Position numbers and translations under genes: made by a program. DNA of 64,000 bases from Bradyrhizobium sp. U87765 SZCCT0048. GTDB taxonomy: Bacteria > Pseudomonadota > Alphaproteobacteria > Rhizobiales > Xanthobacteraceae. The notes beneath the pieces were generated by a model, which saw only the letters and a list, made by a program, of their open reading frames with translations, ran no database searches and had not been told where the DNA came from. This document shows positions 20,472 through 29,778 of the stretch, piece by piece (within the stretch, counting starts at the first letter, position 1; each line of letters begins with the position of its first letter). The stretch is taken from contig NZ_JAFCMM010000002.1 of the NCBI RefSeq assembly GCF_018131225.1, positions 558,001-622,000 of the forward strand, written 5' to 3'.

Positions 20472-20737
20472 CAGCTACTCGCGCTTTTCGAGCAGGAGTG
20501 TCCGTTTGCACCGGTATGAATCGGGTAAACGCGTACCCGATATGCCCGCTAACTTGACTCGAACGCGGGCAAATGCCCTCTCATGATTAATGCGGTGATA
20601 AGACGGGGCGGCGCCGCGCGGCGCCATGGTTAATGAAGCCTGAAGCCACGCACAGCCCGGCACGAACCAGCATGCGGGATGCGACACGGCGAAAGGCGCG
20701 CGATCCCACTAAATGGGATGGGATGGGGAACGAGCGA

Positions 20738-21835
20738 ATGGACAGGGTTGATTGCATCGTTGTCGGTGCCGGCGTCGTCGGCCTCGCCGTCGCGCGCCGC
20801 CTCGCGCTGGCCGGCCGCGACGTCATCATCGTCGAGGCCGCCGACGACATCGGCACGGGAACGTCGTCGCGCAACAGCGAAGTGATCCATGCCGGCATCT
20901 ACTATGCTGCCGGCAGCCTGATGGCGCGGCTGTGCGTCGCCGGCAAGCGCGCGCTGTATGCTTATTGCGAAGATCATGGCGTTCCGCACCGGCGCTGCGG
21001 CAAGCTCATTGTCGCGACCTCGGCCGACGACAACGACAAGCTCGGCGCGATCCGCGCCCGCGCCGCGGCGAACGGCGTCGACGATCTTGCGCTGCTCGAT
21101 ACCGCGGCCGCGCAGGCGCTGGAGCCGGCGCTGAACTGCACGGCGGCGCTGCTGTCGCCGTCCACCGGCATCATCGACAGCCATGCCTACATGCTGGCGC
21201 TGCGCGGCGACGCCGAAGCCGACGGCGCGATGATCGCGTTCAACGCACCGCTGCAACGCGCAGAGGTCACCGCGGACGGCCTCACCGTCGAGATCGGCGG
21301 CGAGGCGCCGATGACGCTCGCATGCCGCCTGCTGGTCAATGCCGCCGGCCTCGGCGCGCCGGCCGTTGCACACGCCATCGACGGCATGCCGCGCGCGCAC
21401 ATTCCCACGGGCTATCTCGCCAAGGGCAACTATGTCAGTTGCAACACGCGCGCCCCGTTCTCCCGGCTCATCTATCCGGTGCCCGAGCCCGGCGGCCTTG
21501 GCGTGCATCTCACGCTCGACATGGGAGGCCAGGCCAAGTTCGGCCCGGACGTTGAATGGGTCAGCAGCCTTGACTATGAGGTCGACCCTGCCCGCGTTGC
21601 GCGGTTCTATCCCGCGATCCGGCGCTATTGGCCATCGCTGCCCGATGGCGCGCTGTCGCCGGGCTATGCCGGCATCCGCCCCAAGATCGTGCCGCCGGAC
21701 ATCGCCGTGCAGGATTTCGTCATCCAGGGACCGCGGGATCACGGCGTCGGCGGACTGATCAATCTGTTCGGCATCGAGTCGCCGGGCCTCACGGCATCGC
21801 TGGCGATCGCCGACCATGTCGCGGAGCTCGCCTGA
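20738..21835 (+). CDS. FAD-dependent oxidoreductase, L-2-hydroxyglutarate oxidase (LhgO)-like
   Basis: 365 aa from ATG 20738, which places the FAD-binding GxGxxG ([18 protein letters not shown]) at the N-terminus; the open frame starts earlier but with no similarity. The DAO-family layout is clear: [17 protein letters not shown] beside the flavin, a long substrate-domain insert, and the C-terminal GYAGIRPKI and [23 protein letters not shown]. The [10 protein letters not shown] stretch is the mark of L-2-hydroxyglutarate oxidase/dehydrogenase-like proteins, which feed electrons from 2-hydroxyglutarate to the respiratory chain. The exact substrate is not provable here. Monocistronic; a tandem repeat and a strong hairpin follow. 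Confidence 0.85.
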   Translation: MDRVDCIVVGAGVVGLAVARRLALAGRDVIIVEAADDIGTGTSSRNSEVIHAGIYYAAGSLMARLCVAGKRALYAYCEDHGVPHRRCGKLIVATSADDNDKLGAIRARAAANGVDDLALLDTAAAQALEPALNCTAALLSPSTGIIDSHAYMLALRGDAEADGAMIAFNAPLQRAEVTADGLTVEIGGEAPMTLACRLLVNAAGLGAPAVAHAIDGMPRAHIPTGYLAKGNYVSCNTRAPFSRLIYPVPEPGGLGVHLTLDMGGQAKFGPDVEWVSSLDYEVDPARVARFYPAIRRYWPSLPDGALSPGYAGIRPKIVPPDIAVQDFVIQGPRDHGVGGLINLFGIESPGLTASLAIADHVAELA

Positions 21836-21872
21836 CCACGTCGCATCCCCGCCGACCTCAGGCATCGCGAAG

Positions 21873-21955
21873 GCTTGAAACCCAGGCTTCGAAATACAGG
21901 CCTTGAAACACAGCCCTCGAAATAAAGCGCTCGAAATAAAGCGCTCGAAACACAG
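21873..21955 (+). repeat. Six degenerate tandem copies of a 14-nt unit
   Basis: Units start at 21873 (13 nt), 21886, 21900, 21914, 21928 and 21942. The last three are nearly identical: CCCTCGAAATAAAG, CGCTCGAAATAAAG and CGCTCGAAACACAG. They lie 38 bases after the FAD oxidoreductase stop and just before a long hairpin. The unit is not a multiple of three, so it is not a coding repeat. Function is unknown. Confidence 0.85.
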
Positions 21956-21996
21956 GCTTTGCGCCTGCGCCGGATCTGCACCCCGGACCCAAAGAT

Positions 21997-22039
21997 ACGA
22001 AAGCCTGCTTCAGGCGTATCGCCCGAAGCAGGCTTTCGT
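21997..22039. terminator. Long perfect hairpin downstream of the FAD oxidoreductase
   Basis: The 15-bp arms 21997-22011 and 22025-22039 pair perfectly. Inside, 22013-22016 pair with 22020-22023 around a TAT loop, making an almost continuous 19-bp stem. There is no T tail, so it could be a Rho-independent-like stop, an mRNA 3' stabiliser or a repeat-family element. Confidence 0.6.
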
Positions 22040-22222
22040 GGATTCCCACCTGTCGTCCATCATGGTGACGTCGTCATCACATCCGCCGTCTCTGCACCGG
22101 CCTGTCGCAACGCCTGGCTGAGGATTGTCCAGTCCTCTGAGGTCCGTCGTTTTTGTCTCAGCCTGTCGACGGCATGCGCGTCATGGATTGATCGGTGATG
22201 GATGAGAGGACGCGTGCTGTTC

Positions 22223-22408
22223 CTAATGGAGCGTGTCGCTCGAGGCTTGCCTCAGACGCTCGATCTCGTCCTTGACCATCAGTTTACGGCGCTTCAGTTC
22301 GACGATCCACAGATTGTCCGTGGACAGATGCCTCATGGCATCGTGCAATTCGCTTTCCAGAACCCTGTGTTTGCGTTCCAGTTCAACGAGATGCGCCTCA
22401 ATCGCCAT
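22223..22408 (-). CDS. YdcH/DUF465 small coiled-coil protein
   Basis: 61 aa. The pattern HLVELERKHRVLESELHDAMRH followed by LKRRKLMVKDEIERLRQ is the YdcH (DUF465) family, made of two helices that form a short coiled coil. The conserved LKRRKL centre is the family hallmark. Role unknown. Its divergent neighbour at 22754 is a second member of the same family. Confidence 0.85.
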   Translation of the reverse strand: MAIEAHLVELERKHRVLESELHDAMRHLSTDNLWIVELKRRKLMVKDEIERLRQASSDTLH

Positions 22409-22753
22409 AAGAAGTCTCCTCTATCAGATGGACCTCAGCTCTGGACCTGGACGATTGATAGTACATGAGCCGATACGGCTGTCGACAGGAACGTGTTACA
22501 GCTCCTCAAAATGTCATTGCATAAGGCAAACGATCCAATTTGATTCGCGCTGGCGTGAGTCGCGTTCACGATCGGCAACCGGCGCGCGATATCTCGCTCG
22601 CGCAGCATGCGACAACACGGCCATTCTCCACAGCTCTGGTTACCGTCGCGCGCAGCACTTGATCCCGCCGCTGGCAGGGATCATCATTTTCTGCAATGAG
22701 ATTGTGGAACCCGTGCCGGATCCCGGCGCTCCATGATCCGACTGCTGCGCATG
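22409..22753. other. 345-base gap between two divergent YdcH-like genes
   Basis: This is the shared upstream region of two divergent DUF465 genes and is less GC-rich than its surroundings. I see no extra gene, tRNA or strong hairpin. Both promoters are presumably here. Confidence 0.4.
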
Positions 22754-22960
22754 ATGACCGAACAGGACAATCAGGAATTCGCTCTGGAACTGGCCCGGCT
22801 GCAGCAGGAACATCGTGACCTCGACGCCGCCATCGAGGCGCTGCAGCACTCCCCGGCCCCCGACCAGCTCCGCCTGCAGCGGTTGAAGAAGCGCAAGCTG
22901 CAGTTGCGCGACCGTATCTCTTTCATCGAAGACCAGATCACGCCCGACATCATCGCCTGA
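22754..22960 (+). CDS. YdcH/DUF465 small coiled-coil protein (second copy)
   Basis: 68 aa from ATG 22754 (ATG 22751 or 22733 are alternatives; none has a clear ribosome-binding site). It reads EFALELARLQQEHRDLDAAIEALQH then LRLQRLKKRKLQLRDRISFIEDQITPDIIA, the DUF465 layout with the LKKRKL centre and the terminal IIA typical of alphaproteobacterial members. It converges on the GGDEF gene, 24 bases away. Role unknown. Confidence 0.85.
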   Translation: MTEQDNQEFALELARLQQEHRDLDAAIEALQHSPAPDQLRLQRLKKRKLQLRDRISFIEDQITPDIIA

Positions 22961-22984
22961 CGGCCGGGTGGCGACGCTACGGTT

Positions 22985-23914
22985 TCAGGAGCGCGCGAGG
23001 CGGCGCGCCGCCTTGCGCGCGTACATCGCGAGATCGGCGCGCTCGAGGGCGCCCTGCGCGTCATCGGCCGCGGTCAGCACCGCAATGCCGCTCGAGGCAC
23101 CTGCCGTCATCGGCTGCCCGCGGAACACGAACGACAGCGCGTCGACCGCATCCTCCAGCGCAGCCGCCTTGGCCAGGGCGTCGGCCTCCGTCAGATTCCA
23201 CAACAGCACCGCGAACTCGTCGCCGCCGAGACGGCCGACCACGTCCGAGGCGCGCACATGGCGCAGCACGGCATTGACGACGGCCTTCAGCACCGCATCC
23301 CCCGCAGCATGGCCGAAGGTGTCGTTGATCGGCTTGAGGCGATCGACATCCAGCACGACCAGCACGCCGCTTGCCCGGTAGCGCTTGATGTAGGCGATCG
23401 CACGCGTCAGCTCGCGCTCGAACCCGCGCCGGTTGAAGACGTCGAGCAGGCCGTCGGTGTCGGCGAAGGCCTCGAGTTCCGCGATCCGCTCCCGGGCCTC
23501 GGCGAGCTCTGCGGTCAGGGCGCGGATGCGCGCCGCAAGGCGGGCGTGATCGCGAGGTGACGCCCCGCCCCGCGTGGCGAGGGGCCGCGGCGTGACGCCC
23601 TTGGACCGTGGGACCTTCGGACCAGCGGCAACAAGCCGCGCCGCTTTTGGGCCTGCCGCCTCGATCTTGGTCCTGGTCCCGTCCCGCTTGGCTGCCCCGG
23701 GTTTGGCGCCCCTGGACTTCACTGCTGACGACTTGGAGATTAACGACTTGGCGACTAACGACTTGGCGACTGACGACTTGGCGACGCCCGGCTTGGCGGC
23801 TTTCGCCTTAACAGCCTCCACCAGGACGAGGCGCGGCACAGCCACCCCGGCCCGGGCCGGCCGGCGTGGTCGCGCGATGTTCTCGGAGGGGCGCGGTGGG
23901 CGCAAACGAGGCAT
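22985..23914 (-). CDS. Soluble GGDEF diguanylate cyclase with basic repeat N-terminus
   Basis: 309 aa from ATG 23914. The C-terminal domain (about 145-305) holds DTDGLLDVFNRRGFERELTRA, VLDVDRLKPINDTFGHAAGDAVL and the intact motif RLGGDEFAVLL, so it should make c-di-GMP. It lacks an RxxD inhibition site directly upstream (LRHVRASDVVG reads RASD, which does match RxxD five residues before GGDEF, so product inhibition is possible). The N-terminal 120 residues are Lys/Ala/Arg-rich with tandem VAKSL-type pentapeptides and no membrane helix. A coiled coil (LAARIRALTAELAEARERIAELEAF, about 118-142) joins the two parts and may drive dimerisation. Confidence 0.9.
   Translation of the reverse strand: MPRLRPPRPSENIARPRRPARAGVAVPRLVLVEAVKAKAAKPGVAKSSVAKSLVAKSLISKSSAVKSRGAKPGAAKRDGTRTKIEAAGPKAARLVAAGPKVPRSKGVTPRPLATRGGASPRDHARLAARIRALTAELAEARERIAELEAFADTDGLLDVFNRRGFERELTRAIAYIKRYRASGVLVVLDVDRLKPINDTFGHAAGDAVLKAVVNAVLRHVRASDVVGRLGGDEFAVLLWNLTEADALAKAAALEDAVDALSFVFRGQPMTAGASSGIAVLTAADDAQGALERADLAMYARKAARRLARS
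23715..23804 (-). repeat. 15-nt in-frame repeat in the GGDEF gene
   Basis: Six consecutive 15-nt units start at 23715, 23730, 23745, 23760, 23775 and 23790. The central ones differ at one to three bases (GACTTGGCGACTAAC, then GACTTGGCGACTGAC). On the coding strand they give Lys/Ser-containing pentapeptides such as VAKSL. Confidence 0.9.
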
Positions 23915-24249
23915 GGTCAGGGTCGGGCGATCATGGACAGGGAACCAGAACCGGGCCCGCAAGTTCCTACCATCCGCCCCGGCGAGCGGGAGGCGCAGGC
24001 CCCAATGCACAAATTCCCGATGGTCCGATTCGCAACGACAGGATAGTCCATTCCTACGGTACCGCCAGCCTGGCCCCGGCCATGCCGATGGGCGAGACAG
24101 CCGCCTGCCGCGGCGTCACGCCACTGCCAAATCCTTGACGTGGCGCGGGTTCCAGGCCCACCCTGCCATTCCAACACACGGGCAGACAGGCTAGACGTCC
24201 GCCTGCTACGCTAAGTTTTGATTCCGGATTTTCAGCGAAGACCATCTGA
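23915..24249. other. 335-base gap before purE
   Basis: It lies between divergent genes and should hold the purE promoter. A frame continues upstream from the GGDEF start but without similarity. No riboswitch-like conserved block or terminator is evident by eye. Confidence 0.4.
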
Positions 24250-24738
24250 ATGACAGCCAAAGTCGCCATCATCATGGGAAGCCAGTCCGACTGGGAGACC
24301 ATGCGCCATGCGGCGGAAACCCTGACCGGTCTCGGTGTCGCCCATGAGGCCCGCATCGTGTCCGCCCACCGGACGCCGGACCGCCTCTATGCCTTCGCAA
24401 AGGGGGCCAAGGCTGCTGGTTTCCAGGTGGTCATCGCTGGCGCCGGCGGAGCCGCGCACCTGCCGGGCATGGCGGCCTCGCTGACCGAGCTGCCGGTGTT
24501 CGGCGTGCCGGTGGAATCGAAGGCGCTGTCGGGCGTGGATTCGCTCTACTCCATCGTGCAGATGCCGGCCGGCATTCCGGTCGGAACCCTGGCGATCGGC
24601 AAGGCCGGCGCCATCAATGCTGCCCTGCTGGCCGCCAGCGTGCTGGCGCTGACCGACGCCGGTCTCGCCAGCCGGCTGGCCGCCTGGCGCAAGCGCCAGA
24701 CCGATGCGGTGGCCGAGCGCCCGGAGGGCTCCGCGTGA
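24250..24738 (+). CDS. purE: 5-(carboxyamino)imidazole ribonucleotide mutase
   Basis: 162 aa. Converts N5-CAIR to CAIR in purine synthesis, working with PurK. The nucleotide-binding start [14 protein letters not shown], the catalytic-histidine stretch [13 protein letters not shown] and [13 protein letters not shown] are the class I PurE signatures, and [36 protein letters not shown] closes the fold. Full length. It overlaps purK by four bases (GTGA), a standard purEK operon. Confidence 0.97.
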   Translation: MTAKVAIIMGSQSDWETMRHAAETLTGLGVAHEARIVSAHRTPDRLYAFAKGAKAAGFQVVIAGAGGAAHLPGMAASLTELPVFGVPVESKALSGVDSLYSIVQMPAGIPVGTLAIGKAGAINAALLAASVLALTDAGLASRLAAWRKRQTDAVAERPEGSA

Positions 24739-25859
24739 CGTCCACCCGGCAGGCCCGGCTGAAACCCGGCGACACCATCGGCATTCTCGGCGGCGGCCAG
24801 CTCGGCCGGATGCTGGCGCTGGCAGCCGCCCGCCTCGGGCTGCGGGCCCAGGTGTTCTCTCCCGATCCGGATTCGCCGGCGTTCGACGTGGTGCAGAATG
24901 CAACCTGCGCCGAATATGCCGACGTCGAGGCGCTGGAACTGTTCGCCACCGACGTCGACGTCATCACCTATGAATTCGAGAATGTGCCGGCCGCGACCGC
25001 GATGATCCTCGCCGCGCGACGCCCGGTGCTGCCGGACACCAGGGTGCTGGAAACCACCCAGGATCGCCTCGCCGAAAAAACCTTCGTCGGCGGCCTCGGC
25101 ATTGCCACGGCGCGCCATGCCGACGTGGCGTCGGCGGACGACCTCAAGGCCGCGCTCGGCAAGATCGGCACGCCCGCGGTGCTCAAGACTCGCCGTTTCG
25201 GCTACGACGGCAAGGGCCAGACCATCATCCGTGACGGCGACGACGTCGAGGCCGCATGGGCTGATCTCGGCACCAAGTCGGCGATTCTCGAAGCCTTCGT
25301 GCCGTTCGAGAAGGAAATCTCGGTCATTGCCGCGCGCGGCGCCGATGGCCGCGTGGTGTGCTTCGACGTTACCGAGAACGAGCACAGCGACCACATCCTG
25401 AAATTCTCCCATGCTCCGGCGCGCATCCCCGCGGCGCTGGCGGAGGAAGCCCGCGGCATCGCCACGCGGATTGCCGAGGCCCTGAACTATGTCGGCGTCC
25501 TTGCGGTCGAGCTGTTCGTGCTGCCGGCGGCAGGCCCGGGCACATCCCCCAGCCTCCTCGTCAACGAGATCGCTCCCCGGGTACACAATTCCGGCCACTG
25601 GACGCTGGACGGCGCCTCGGTGTCGCAGTTCGAACAGCATATCCGGGCCATTGCCGGCTGGCCGCTGGCCCAGCCCGTCCGCCATGGCGACGTCACCATG
25701 ACCAACCTGATCGGCGACGAGATCGGCGACTACGAGAAGTGGCTCACGGTTCCCGGGGCGACGGTGCATCTCTACGGCAAGGGCGCCGCACGTCCGGGCC
25801 GGAAAATGGGCCATATTACCGAGGTGAAACCCGCGATATCCGGCCCTTCCGGCGCCTGA
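24735..25859 (+). CDS. purK: 5-(carboxyamino)imidazole ribonucleotide synthase
   Basis: 374 aa, GTG start overlapping the purE stop. ATP-grasp enzyme that carboxylates AIR to N5-CAIR with ATP and bicarbonate. The start [17 protein letters not shown] is the PurK N-terminal dinucleotide-like fold. ATP-grasp blocks are [33 protein letters not shown] and [14 protein letters not shown] (metal-binding residues), with the C-terminal lid MTNLIGDE. Full length. Confidence 0.97.
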   Translation: MTSTRQARLKPGDTIGILGGGQLGRMLALAAARLGLRAQVFSPDPDSPAFDVVQNATCAEYADVEALELFATDVDVITYEFENVPAATAMILAARRPVLPDTRVLETTQDRLAEKTFVGGLGIATARHADVASADDLKAALGKIGTPAVLKTRRFGYDGKGQTIIRDGDDVEAAWADLGTKSAILEAFVPFEKEISVIAARGADGRVVCFDVTENEHSDHILKFSHAPARIPAALAEEARGIATRIAEALNYVGVLAVELFVLPAAGPGTSPSLLVNEIAPRVHNSGHWTLDGASVSQFEQHIRAIAGWPLAQPVRHGDVTMTNLIGDEIGDYEKWLTVPGATVHLYGKGAARPGRKMGHITEVKPAISGPSGA

Positions 25860-26031
25860 CCGCAGCCCCCGGAAAAACGCTGGAGCCATGCGTAAAAGTG
25901 GCCCCGGCAGGTGGACATTCGCGGTTCGATCTGTTATTTCCGCGCCCTTGATACGGATGACGTGGCCTTTGCCGGTCCTTCGCAATCTTCCGAATTCACA
26001 TTTTGACTACACCACATACAAAGGATGCTGC

Positions 26032-26325
26032 GTGCAGGTTCTTGTCCGCGATAACAACGTCGACCAGGCTCTCAAGGCGCTGAAGAAGAAGATGCAGCGC
26101 GAAGGCATTTTCCGCGAGATGAAGCTCCGCGGTCATTACGAGAAGCCGTCCGAAAAGAAGGCCCGCGAAAAGGCGGAAGCCGTTCGCCGCGCCCGCAAGC
26201 TCGCGCGCAAGAAGCTGCAGCGCGAAGGCCTGCTCCCGATGAAGCCGAAGCCCGCTTTCGGCGCTCCCGGCGCTGACCGTGGCGCTCGCGGCGGCGCTGG
26301 CGCTGCTCCGCGCGGACCGCGCTGA
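26032..26325 (+). CDS. rpsU: 30S ribosomal protein bS21
   Basis: 97 aa from GTG 26032, chosen for the AAAGGA site 7 bases before and because family members start [14 protein letters not shown]. Then [47 protein letters not shown], the standard basic helices. The C-terminal 30 residues are Pro/Gly/Ala/Arg-rich, an extension common in alphaproteobacteria. bS21 sits near the anti-Shine-Dalgarno helix on the small subunit. The gene stands alone with its own terminator. Confidence 0.95.
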   Translation: MQVLVRDNNVDQALKALKKKMQREGIFREMKLRGHYEKPSEKKAREKAEAVRRARKLARKKLQREGLLPMKPKPAFGAPGADRGARGGAGAAPRGPR

Positions 26326-26353
26326 TCATCGGAACGACGTTCTGAAGAACCGT

Positions 26354-26383
26354 AACGCGGGTCCCTCCGGGCCCGCGTTTTTC
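26354..26383 (+). terminator. Rho-independent terminator of rpsU
   Basis: The GC stem 26355-26361 pairs with 26372-26378 and extends inward by about three further pairs, one of them G-T. A TTTTT run follows at 26378-26382. It lies 29 bases after the rpsU stop. Confidence 0.88.
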
Positions 26384-26410
26384 GTTGCCTGAGCAACGAG
26401 TTCCCCCGGA

Positions 26411-27214
26411 CTACGGCATCTCCGCGAGGAACCGGCGCACCACATCGAGCGCGCCAAGCTGATCGAGATTGACGTGGGTTCCGCCGGCGAACGCCACGAA
26501 CTGCTTCGGCTCGGGCGCCAGGGCATACAGCCACTGCCCCAGCGCAAACGGCACCACTTCATCCCGTTCGCCATGCATGATCAACAGCGGTGCCTTGAGC
26601 GCGGGCATGCGCTGGTCGGACGCGAAGCGGTCGCGCATCAGCCAGCGCACGGGCAGCCACGGAAACCGGCCCGCCGCGACCTCGACGATCGAGGTATAGG
26701 GTGCTTCGAGGATCAGGCGGCCGACGGGCCGGGTCGTTGCCAGCGCCACCGCCACGCCGCTGCCGAGGGAATAGCCCCAGGGCACCAGACGCTCGGGCGC
26801 ATACTTCGCCGTCGCGAAGGCGTAGGCCGCGTCCGCATCCCTCAGCAGGCCATCCTCGGTCGGTGAGCCGCTCGATCCGCCATAGCCACGAAACGATACC
26901 GCCAGCAGTCCGGTACCGTCGGCGACGATGGCGCGGAAGCGCGCGACGCGCCAGGCCAGAACCTCGCCATTGCCATGGAAGAAGAGGACGACCGGCTTGC
27001 CGGGCTTCGGGGGCACATGCCAGGCGACGATGCGCTCGCCGTCCGTGGTCGCGAGCTCGACCTCGGTCGCGGCCGGAAAACCGGCCGCCGCCGGCGCCAC
27101 GCGGATGGTCTGAGGGACGGGATACAGCAACGCACGCTGAAACACGAAGAGCGTCGCCACCACGGCGAGATAGCCGAGCGCGATGATGGCGGCGATCCAG
27201 CGCAGCGGCGTCAT
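26411..27214 (-). CDS. Alpha/beta hydrolase (BEM46/ABHD13-like), membrane-anchored
   Basis: 267 aa from ATG 27214. An N-terminal membrane helix (about 6-27) is followed by the hydrolase core: LFFHGNGEVLAW (oxyanion-hole HGN), the nucleophile elbow PWGYSLGSGVAVALA, the acid in MHGERDEVVPF and the histidine in GGTHVNL. This set, with the membrane helix and LYPVPQ stretch, fits the bacterial BEM46-like hydrolases of unknown substrate. The catalytic triad is complete. The gene stands alone between rpsU and an unknown membrane protein on the same strand. Confidence 0.85.
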   Translation of the reverse strand: MTPLRWIAAIIALGYLAVVATLFVFQRALLYPVPQTIRVAPAAAGFPAATEVELATTDGERIVAWHVPPKPGKPVVLFFHGNGEVLAWRVARFRAIVADGTGLLAVSFRGYGGSSGSPTEDGLLRDADAAYAFATAKYAPERLVPWGYSLGSGVAVALATTRPVGRLILEAPYTSIVEVAAGRFPWLPVRWLMRDRFASDQRMPALKAPLLIMHGERDEVVPFALGQWLYALAPEPKQFVAFAGGTHVNLDQLGALDVVRRFLAEMP

Positions 27215-27309
27215 GGCGCTTGCGGGCTCACGGACGGGGAAAAAATGGAGCGCAACACGGCCTGCGCCGCGCGACCGGGAGCACGATAGCTCCTTGAGTC
27301 GTTGCACTT

Positions 27310-28260
27310 CTACTGCGGCACCACCGCGTTGATCACCGAGCGGGCTGCCGAGAACACATCGTCAGCCACCGTCGGCCGCGGCGGCGTCGCTGCGGCCTGC
27401 AGGTCAAGCGGACGGGCCCCCGGAATATCGGCGGGCGGAATCGGCCGGTTGGCGTCGGCCGCGGCGTGCGTTGGCGCCACCGAAGGCTGCGGCCGGCCGG
27501 GCAGCGTCTCGATCGCCGGAGCGACCACGTTCACCGGCGGCGGCAGCGGCTGCACGAGCGGACGCGGTGCGACCGGCGGCACTGTAGCCACGACGCTTGG
27601 ATGCGCCGGCTCCCGCGGCATCACGGTGGCGGGTTCGGCCGTCTTGCCGAGATCCTTTGCGGCCTCCCGCGGCGGCTCCTTCACCGCTTCGGCGGCGCGC
27701 GGCGGCTCCGATGTCCGCAGACGCTCGATCGCGGCACGGGCCAGTTCGTTGGCGTCGCGGTCGCGGCGCTCCTCGGCGGTCGCCGGCGGCGTCAACGCCG
27801 CCGTCTCGGTCGCGGGCGCGCTGGCCGGCGCAGCCGGCGTTGCCGCCGGCGTGCTGCGGGCCACCGCCTTCTCGCGTGGCGGCTGGCGCCTCAGGTCGAT
27901 GATCCGGATGGCGTCTGCCGGCTTCTCACCTTTGGCGGTGTCGGCGGATTTGACGTCGATGGATTTGGTTTCGGCGGCCTTCGCGGTGACGGCTTCGCCC
28001 CTGGCGTCCTTCGTCACGTCCTTGCCGGTCGCGTCCTTGCTCGTCACGTCCTTGTTTGTCACGTCCTTGGGCGTGACGTTCTTGGGCGTGACGTCGATCG
28101 CACCATGATCGTTGCCGGCCGGGCTCGCCTTGGCATAGGACGCCTTGGTGTCCGACTGCGCTTTCGGAACGATGTAATAGTTAACGATATACGCACCCAC
28201 CACCGTCGCGACGATGGATGGAAAAATCTGCAGGAAGAACTGCGAGACGTATTTGAGCAT
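27310..28260 (-). CDS. Unknown single-helix membrane protein with lysine pentapeptide repeats
   Basis: 316 aa from ATG 28260 (MLKYVSQFF). One membrane helix (about 8-30, IFPSIVATVVGAYIVNYYIVP), then an Ala/Pro/Lys-rich region that is probably periplasmic and disordered. Near residues 55-85 a five-residue unit of the type D-V-T-x-K recurs. The rest is Pro- and Ala-rich with no recognised fold and ends AARSVINAVVPQ. I do not recognise a family. The frame continues 89 residues upstream of this Met without similarity. It might act as a TonB/TolA-like spacer, but that is only a shape analogy. Confidence 0.6.
   Translation of the reverse strand: MLKYVSQFFLQIFPSIVATVVGAYIVNYYIVPKAQSDTKASYAKASPAGNDHGAIDVTPKNVTPKDVTNKDVTSKDATGKDVTKDARGEAVTAKAAETKSIDVKSADTAKGEKPADAIRIIDLRRQPPREKAVARSTPAATPAAPASAPATETAALTPPATAEERRDRDANELARAAIERLRTSEPPRAAEAVKEPPREAAKDLGKTAEPATVMPREPAHPSVVATVPPVAPRPLVQPLPPPVNVVAPAIETLPGRPQPSVAPTHAAADANRPIPPADIPGARPLDLQAAATPPRPTVADDVFSAARSVINAVVPQ
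28013..28087 (-). repeat. 15-nt in-frame repeat in the unknown membrane protein gene
   Basis: Five units start at 28013, 28028, 28043, 28058 and 28073, of the form GTCACGTCCTTGNNN on the plus strand. On the coding strand they give xKDVT-type pentapeptides. Confidence 0.9.
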
Positions 28261-28582
28261 GACGACGGCGCGACCCCACGGCCTTAGATCCCCGCGTGTG
28301 TGATGCTGGAACTTTTGGGCCGATTGAGGGATCAACTGCGACAGTTCAAAGGCAAGTCTGACAAACGCGCGACCACTCTCCGCGCAGCGCGATGGCAGGA
28401 TCGACACGGCCCCGCCGGACGACCACTTTCGACCGCCTCCGCGCGACCGGCTGCGTCCAGGAAGGATCCGAGGCGGGCTCGAAGTCCGGCCCAAGCCCAC
28501 CTCAAACCGCCCCTCAATCCAGACCAAGACCAGACCAAGGCCGGATCAAGTCCGGACCGTTGCCCGACCCCTGGCGGCAGGG
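28261..28582. other. 322-base gap with short direct repeats
   Basis: No gene is supported. Around 28515-28560 the 10-mer CCAGACCAAG occurs twice close together and CCGGATCAAGTCCGG is a near-palindrome. This is the upstream region of the unknown membrane protein and lies downstream of chaA. Confidence 0.4.
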
Positions 28583-29677
28583 CTATGGCGAGAAGATCTT
28601 GAACAGGTAGATCGCGAACACCACGAGGTGCACGAAGCCGAACAGCACATTGGTGCGCGGCGTGCTGAAGGTCAGCATGCTGACGGCGATGGTCAGCAGG
28701 AGCACCACCATATCCTGCTGGCTGAGGCCGAGCACCAGCGTCTTGCCCATGGTCACGGCGACCACCGCGACCGCCGGGATGGTGAGACCGATGGTCGCCA
28801 GCGACGAGCCCAGGGCGAGATTGATGCTCTTTTGCAGGTCGTTCTTGCGGGCCGCCGAGATCGCGGCGACGCCCTCCGGCATCAGGATGAGGAGCGCGAC
28901 GACGACACCGGCGAAGGCCGGCGGCGCGCCCATCATCTCGGTGGCGGCGTCGACCACCAGCGAGAATTTCTTGGCCAGCAGCACTACGGCCAGCAACGCG
29001 ACGACCAGCAGCGCGAAATTGATCGTCAGCTTCTTGCCGAGCGGAATACCGCTGTCGGGCGAGTCGTCGGTCTCGACGATGAAGTAGTCGCGGTGCAGCA
29101 CCGTCTGGGTGTAGAGGAACACGGCGTACAGCGCGATCGTCACCAGGCTGACGAAGGTCAGCTGGCCGACGGTATAGACCGGCCCGGGCGCCGCAGTGGT
29201 GAAGTTCGGCATCACCAGCGTCATGGTCGCCAGCACGACCAGCACGCTGAGATAGATGCTGGACCCCGTCATCTGGAAGTTCTGCTCGCGGTAGCGCAGG
29301 CCGCCGGCGAGGATGCAGACGCCGACCAGGGCGTTGCAGACGATCATGACGACGGCGAACACGGTGTCGCGCGCCAGCGTCGGCACCTCCTTTTCGCCGA
29401 GCATGATGGTGGCGATCAGCGCGACCTCGATGATGGTCACCGACATCGTCAGCACCAGCGTCCCGAACGGCTCGCCGATCTCGTGGGCGATGACCTCGGC
29501 GTGGTGAACCGCGGCGAACACGGTGCCGAACAGGATGGTCAGCAGCAGCGCCGCGAACACGAGGCCCGGCAAGGTCCGGGAAAAGTCGACGCCGAGAATG
29601 GTGGCACCGGTGAAAAACAGGACGGCCAGCAGCGGAAACAGCCACGACGATCGTGGCATCGGGCCATGGAGATTCAT
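28583..29677 (-). CDS. chaA: Calcium/proton antiporter ChaA family
   Basis: 364 aa from ATG 29677 (ATG 29659 also possible). About eleven hydrophobic segments and two matching acidic repeats characteristic of the Ca2+/cation antiporter family: HEIGEPFGTLVLTMSVTIIEVALI in the first half and MPEGVAAISAARKNDLQKSINLALGSSLATIGLTIPA in the second. ChaA exports Ca2+, and in some species Na+ or K+, in exchange for protons across the inner membrane. Length agrees with the E. coli protein (366). Single gene. Confidence 0.9.
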   Translation of the reverse strand: MNLHGPMPRSSWLFPLLAVLFFTGATILGVDFSRTLPGLVFAALLLTILFGTVFAAVHHAEVIAHEIGEPFGTLVLTMSVTIIEVALIATIMLGEKEVPTLARDTVFAVVMIVCNALVGVCILAGGLRYREQNFQMTGSSIYLSVLVVLATMTLVMPNFTTAAPGPVYTVGQLTFVSLVTIALYAVFLYTQTVLHRDYFIVETDDSPDSGIPLGKKLTINFALLVVALLAVVLLAKKFSLVVDAATEMMGAPPAFAGVVVALLILMPEGVAAISAARKNDLQKSINLALGSSLATIGLTIPAVAVVAVTMGKTLVLGLSQQDMVVLLLTIAVSMLTFSTPRTNVLFGFVHLVVFAIYLFKIFSP

Positions 29678-29778
29678 GACGGCTGGCGCCCCACTTCCGA
29701 AATTCGCGATGGCGGCAGGATGCGCCGATACCCGGGCATGGCGCAAGAGGCCGCGCGCGGCTGGCCGGAACCAGACCC

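Noticed and set aside
18948-20519. 523-residue frame opposite the GGDEF-EAL gene
   Set aside because: Its sequence has no family features and mirrors the codons of the real gene.
21873-21955. CRISPR array
   Set aside because: The 14-nt units are directly joined without spacers and there are no cas genes, so this is a simple tandem repeat.
23915-24249. Purine riboswitch before purE
   Set aside because: I could not find a conserved aptamer core or an overlapping terminator by eye.
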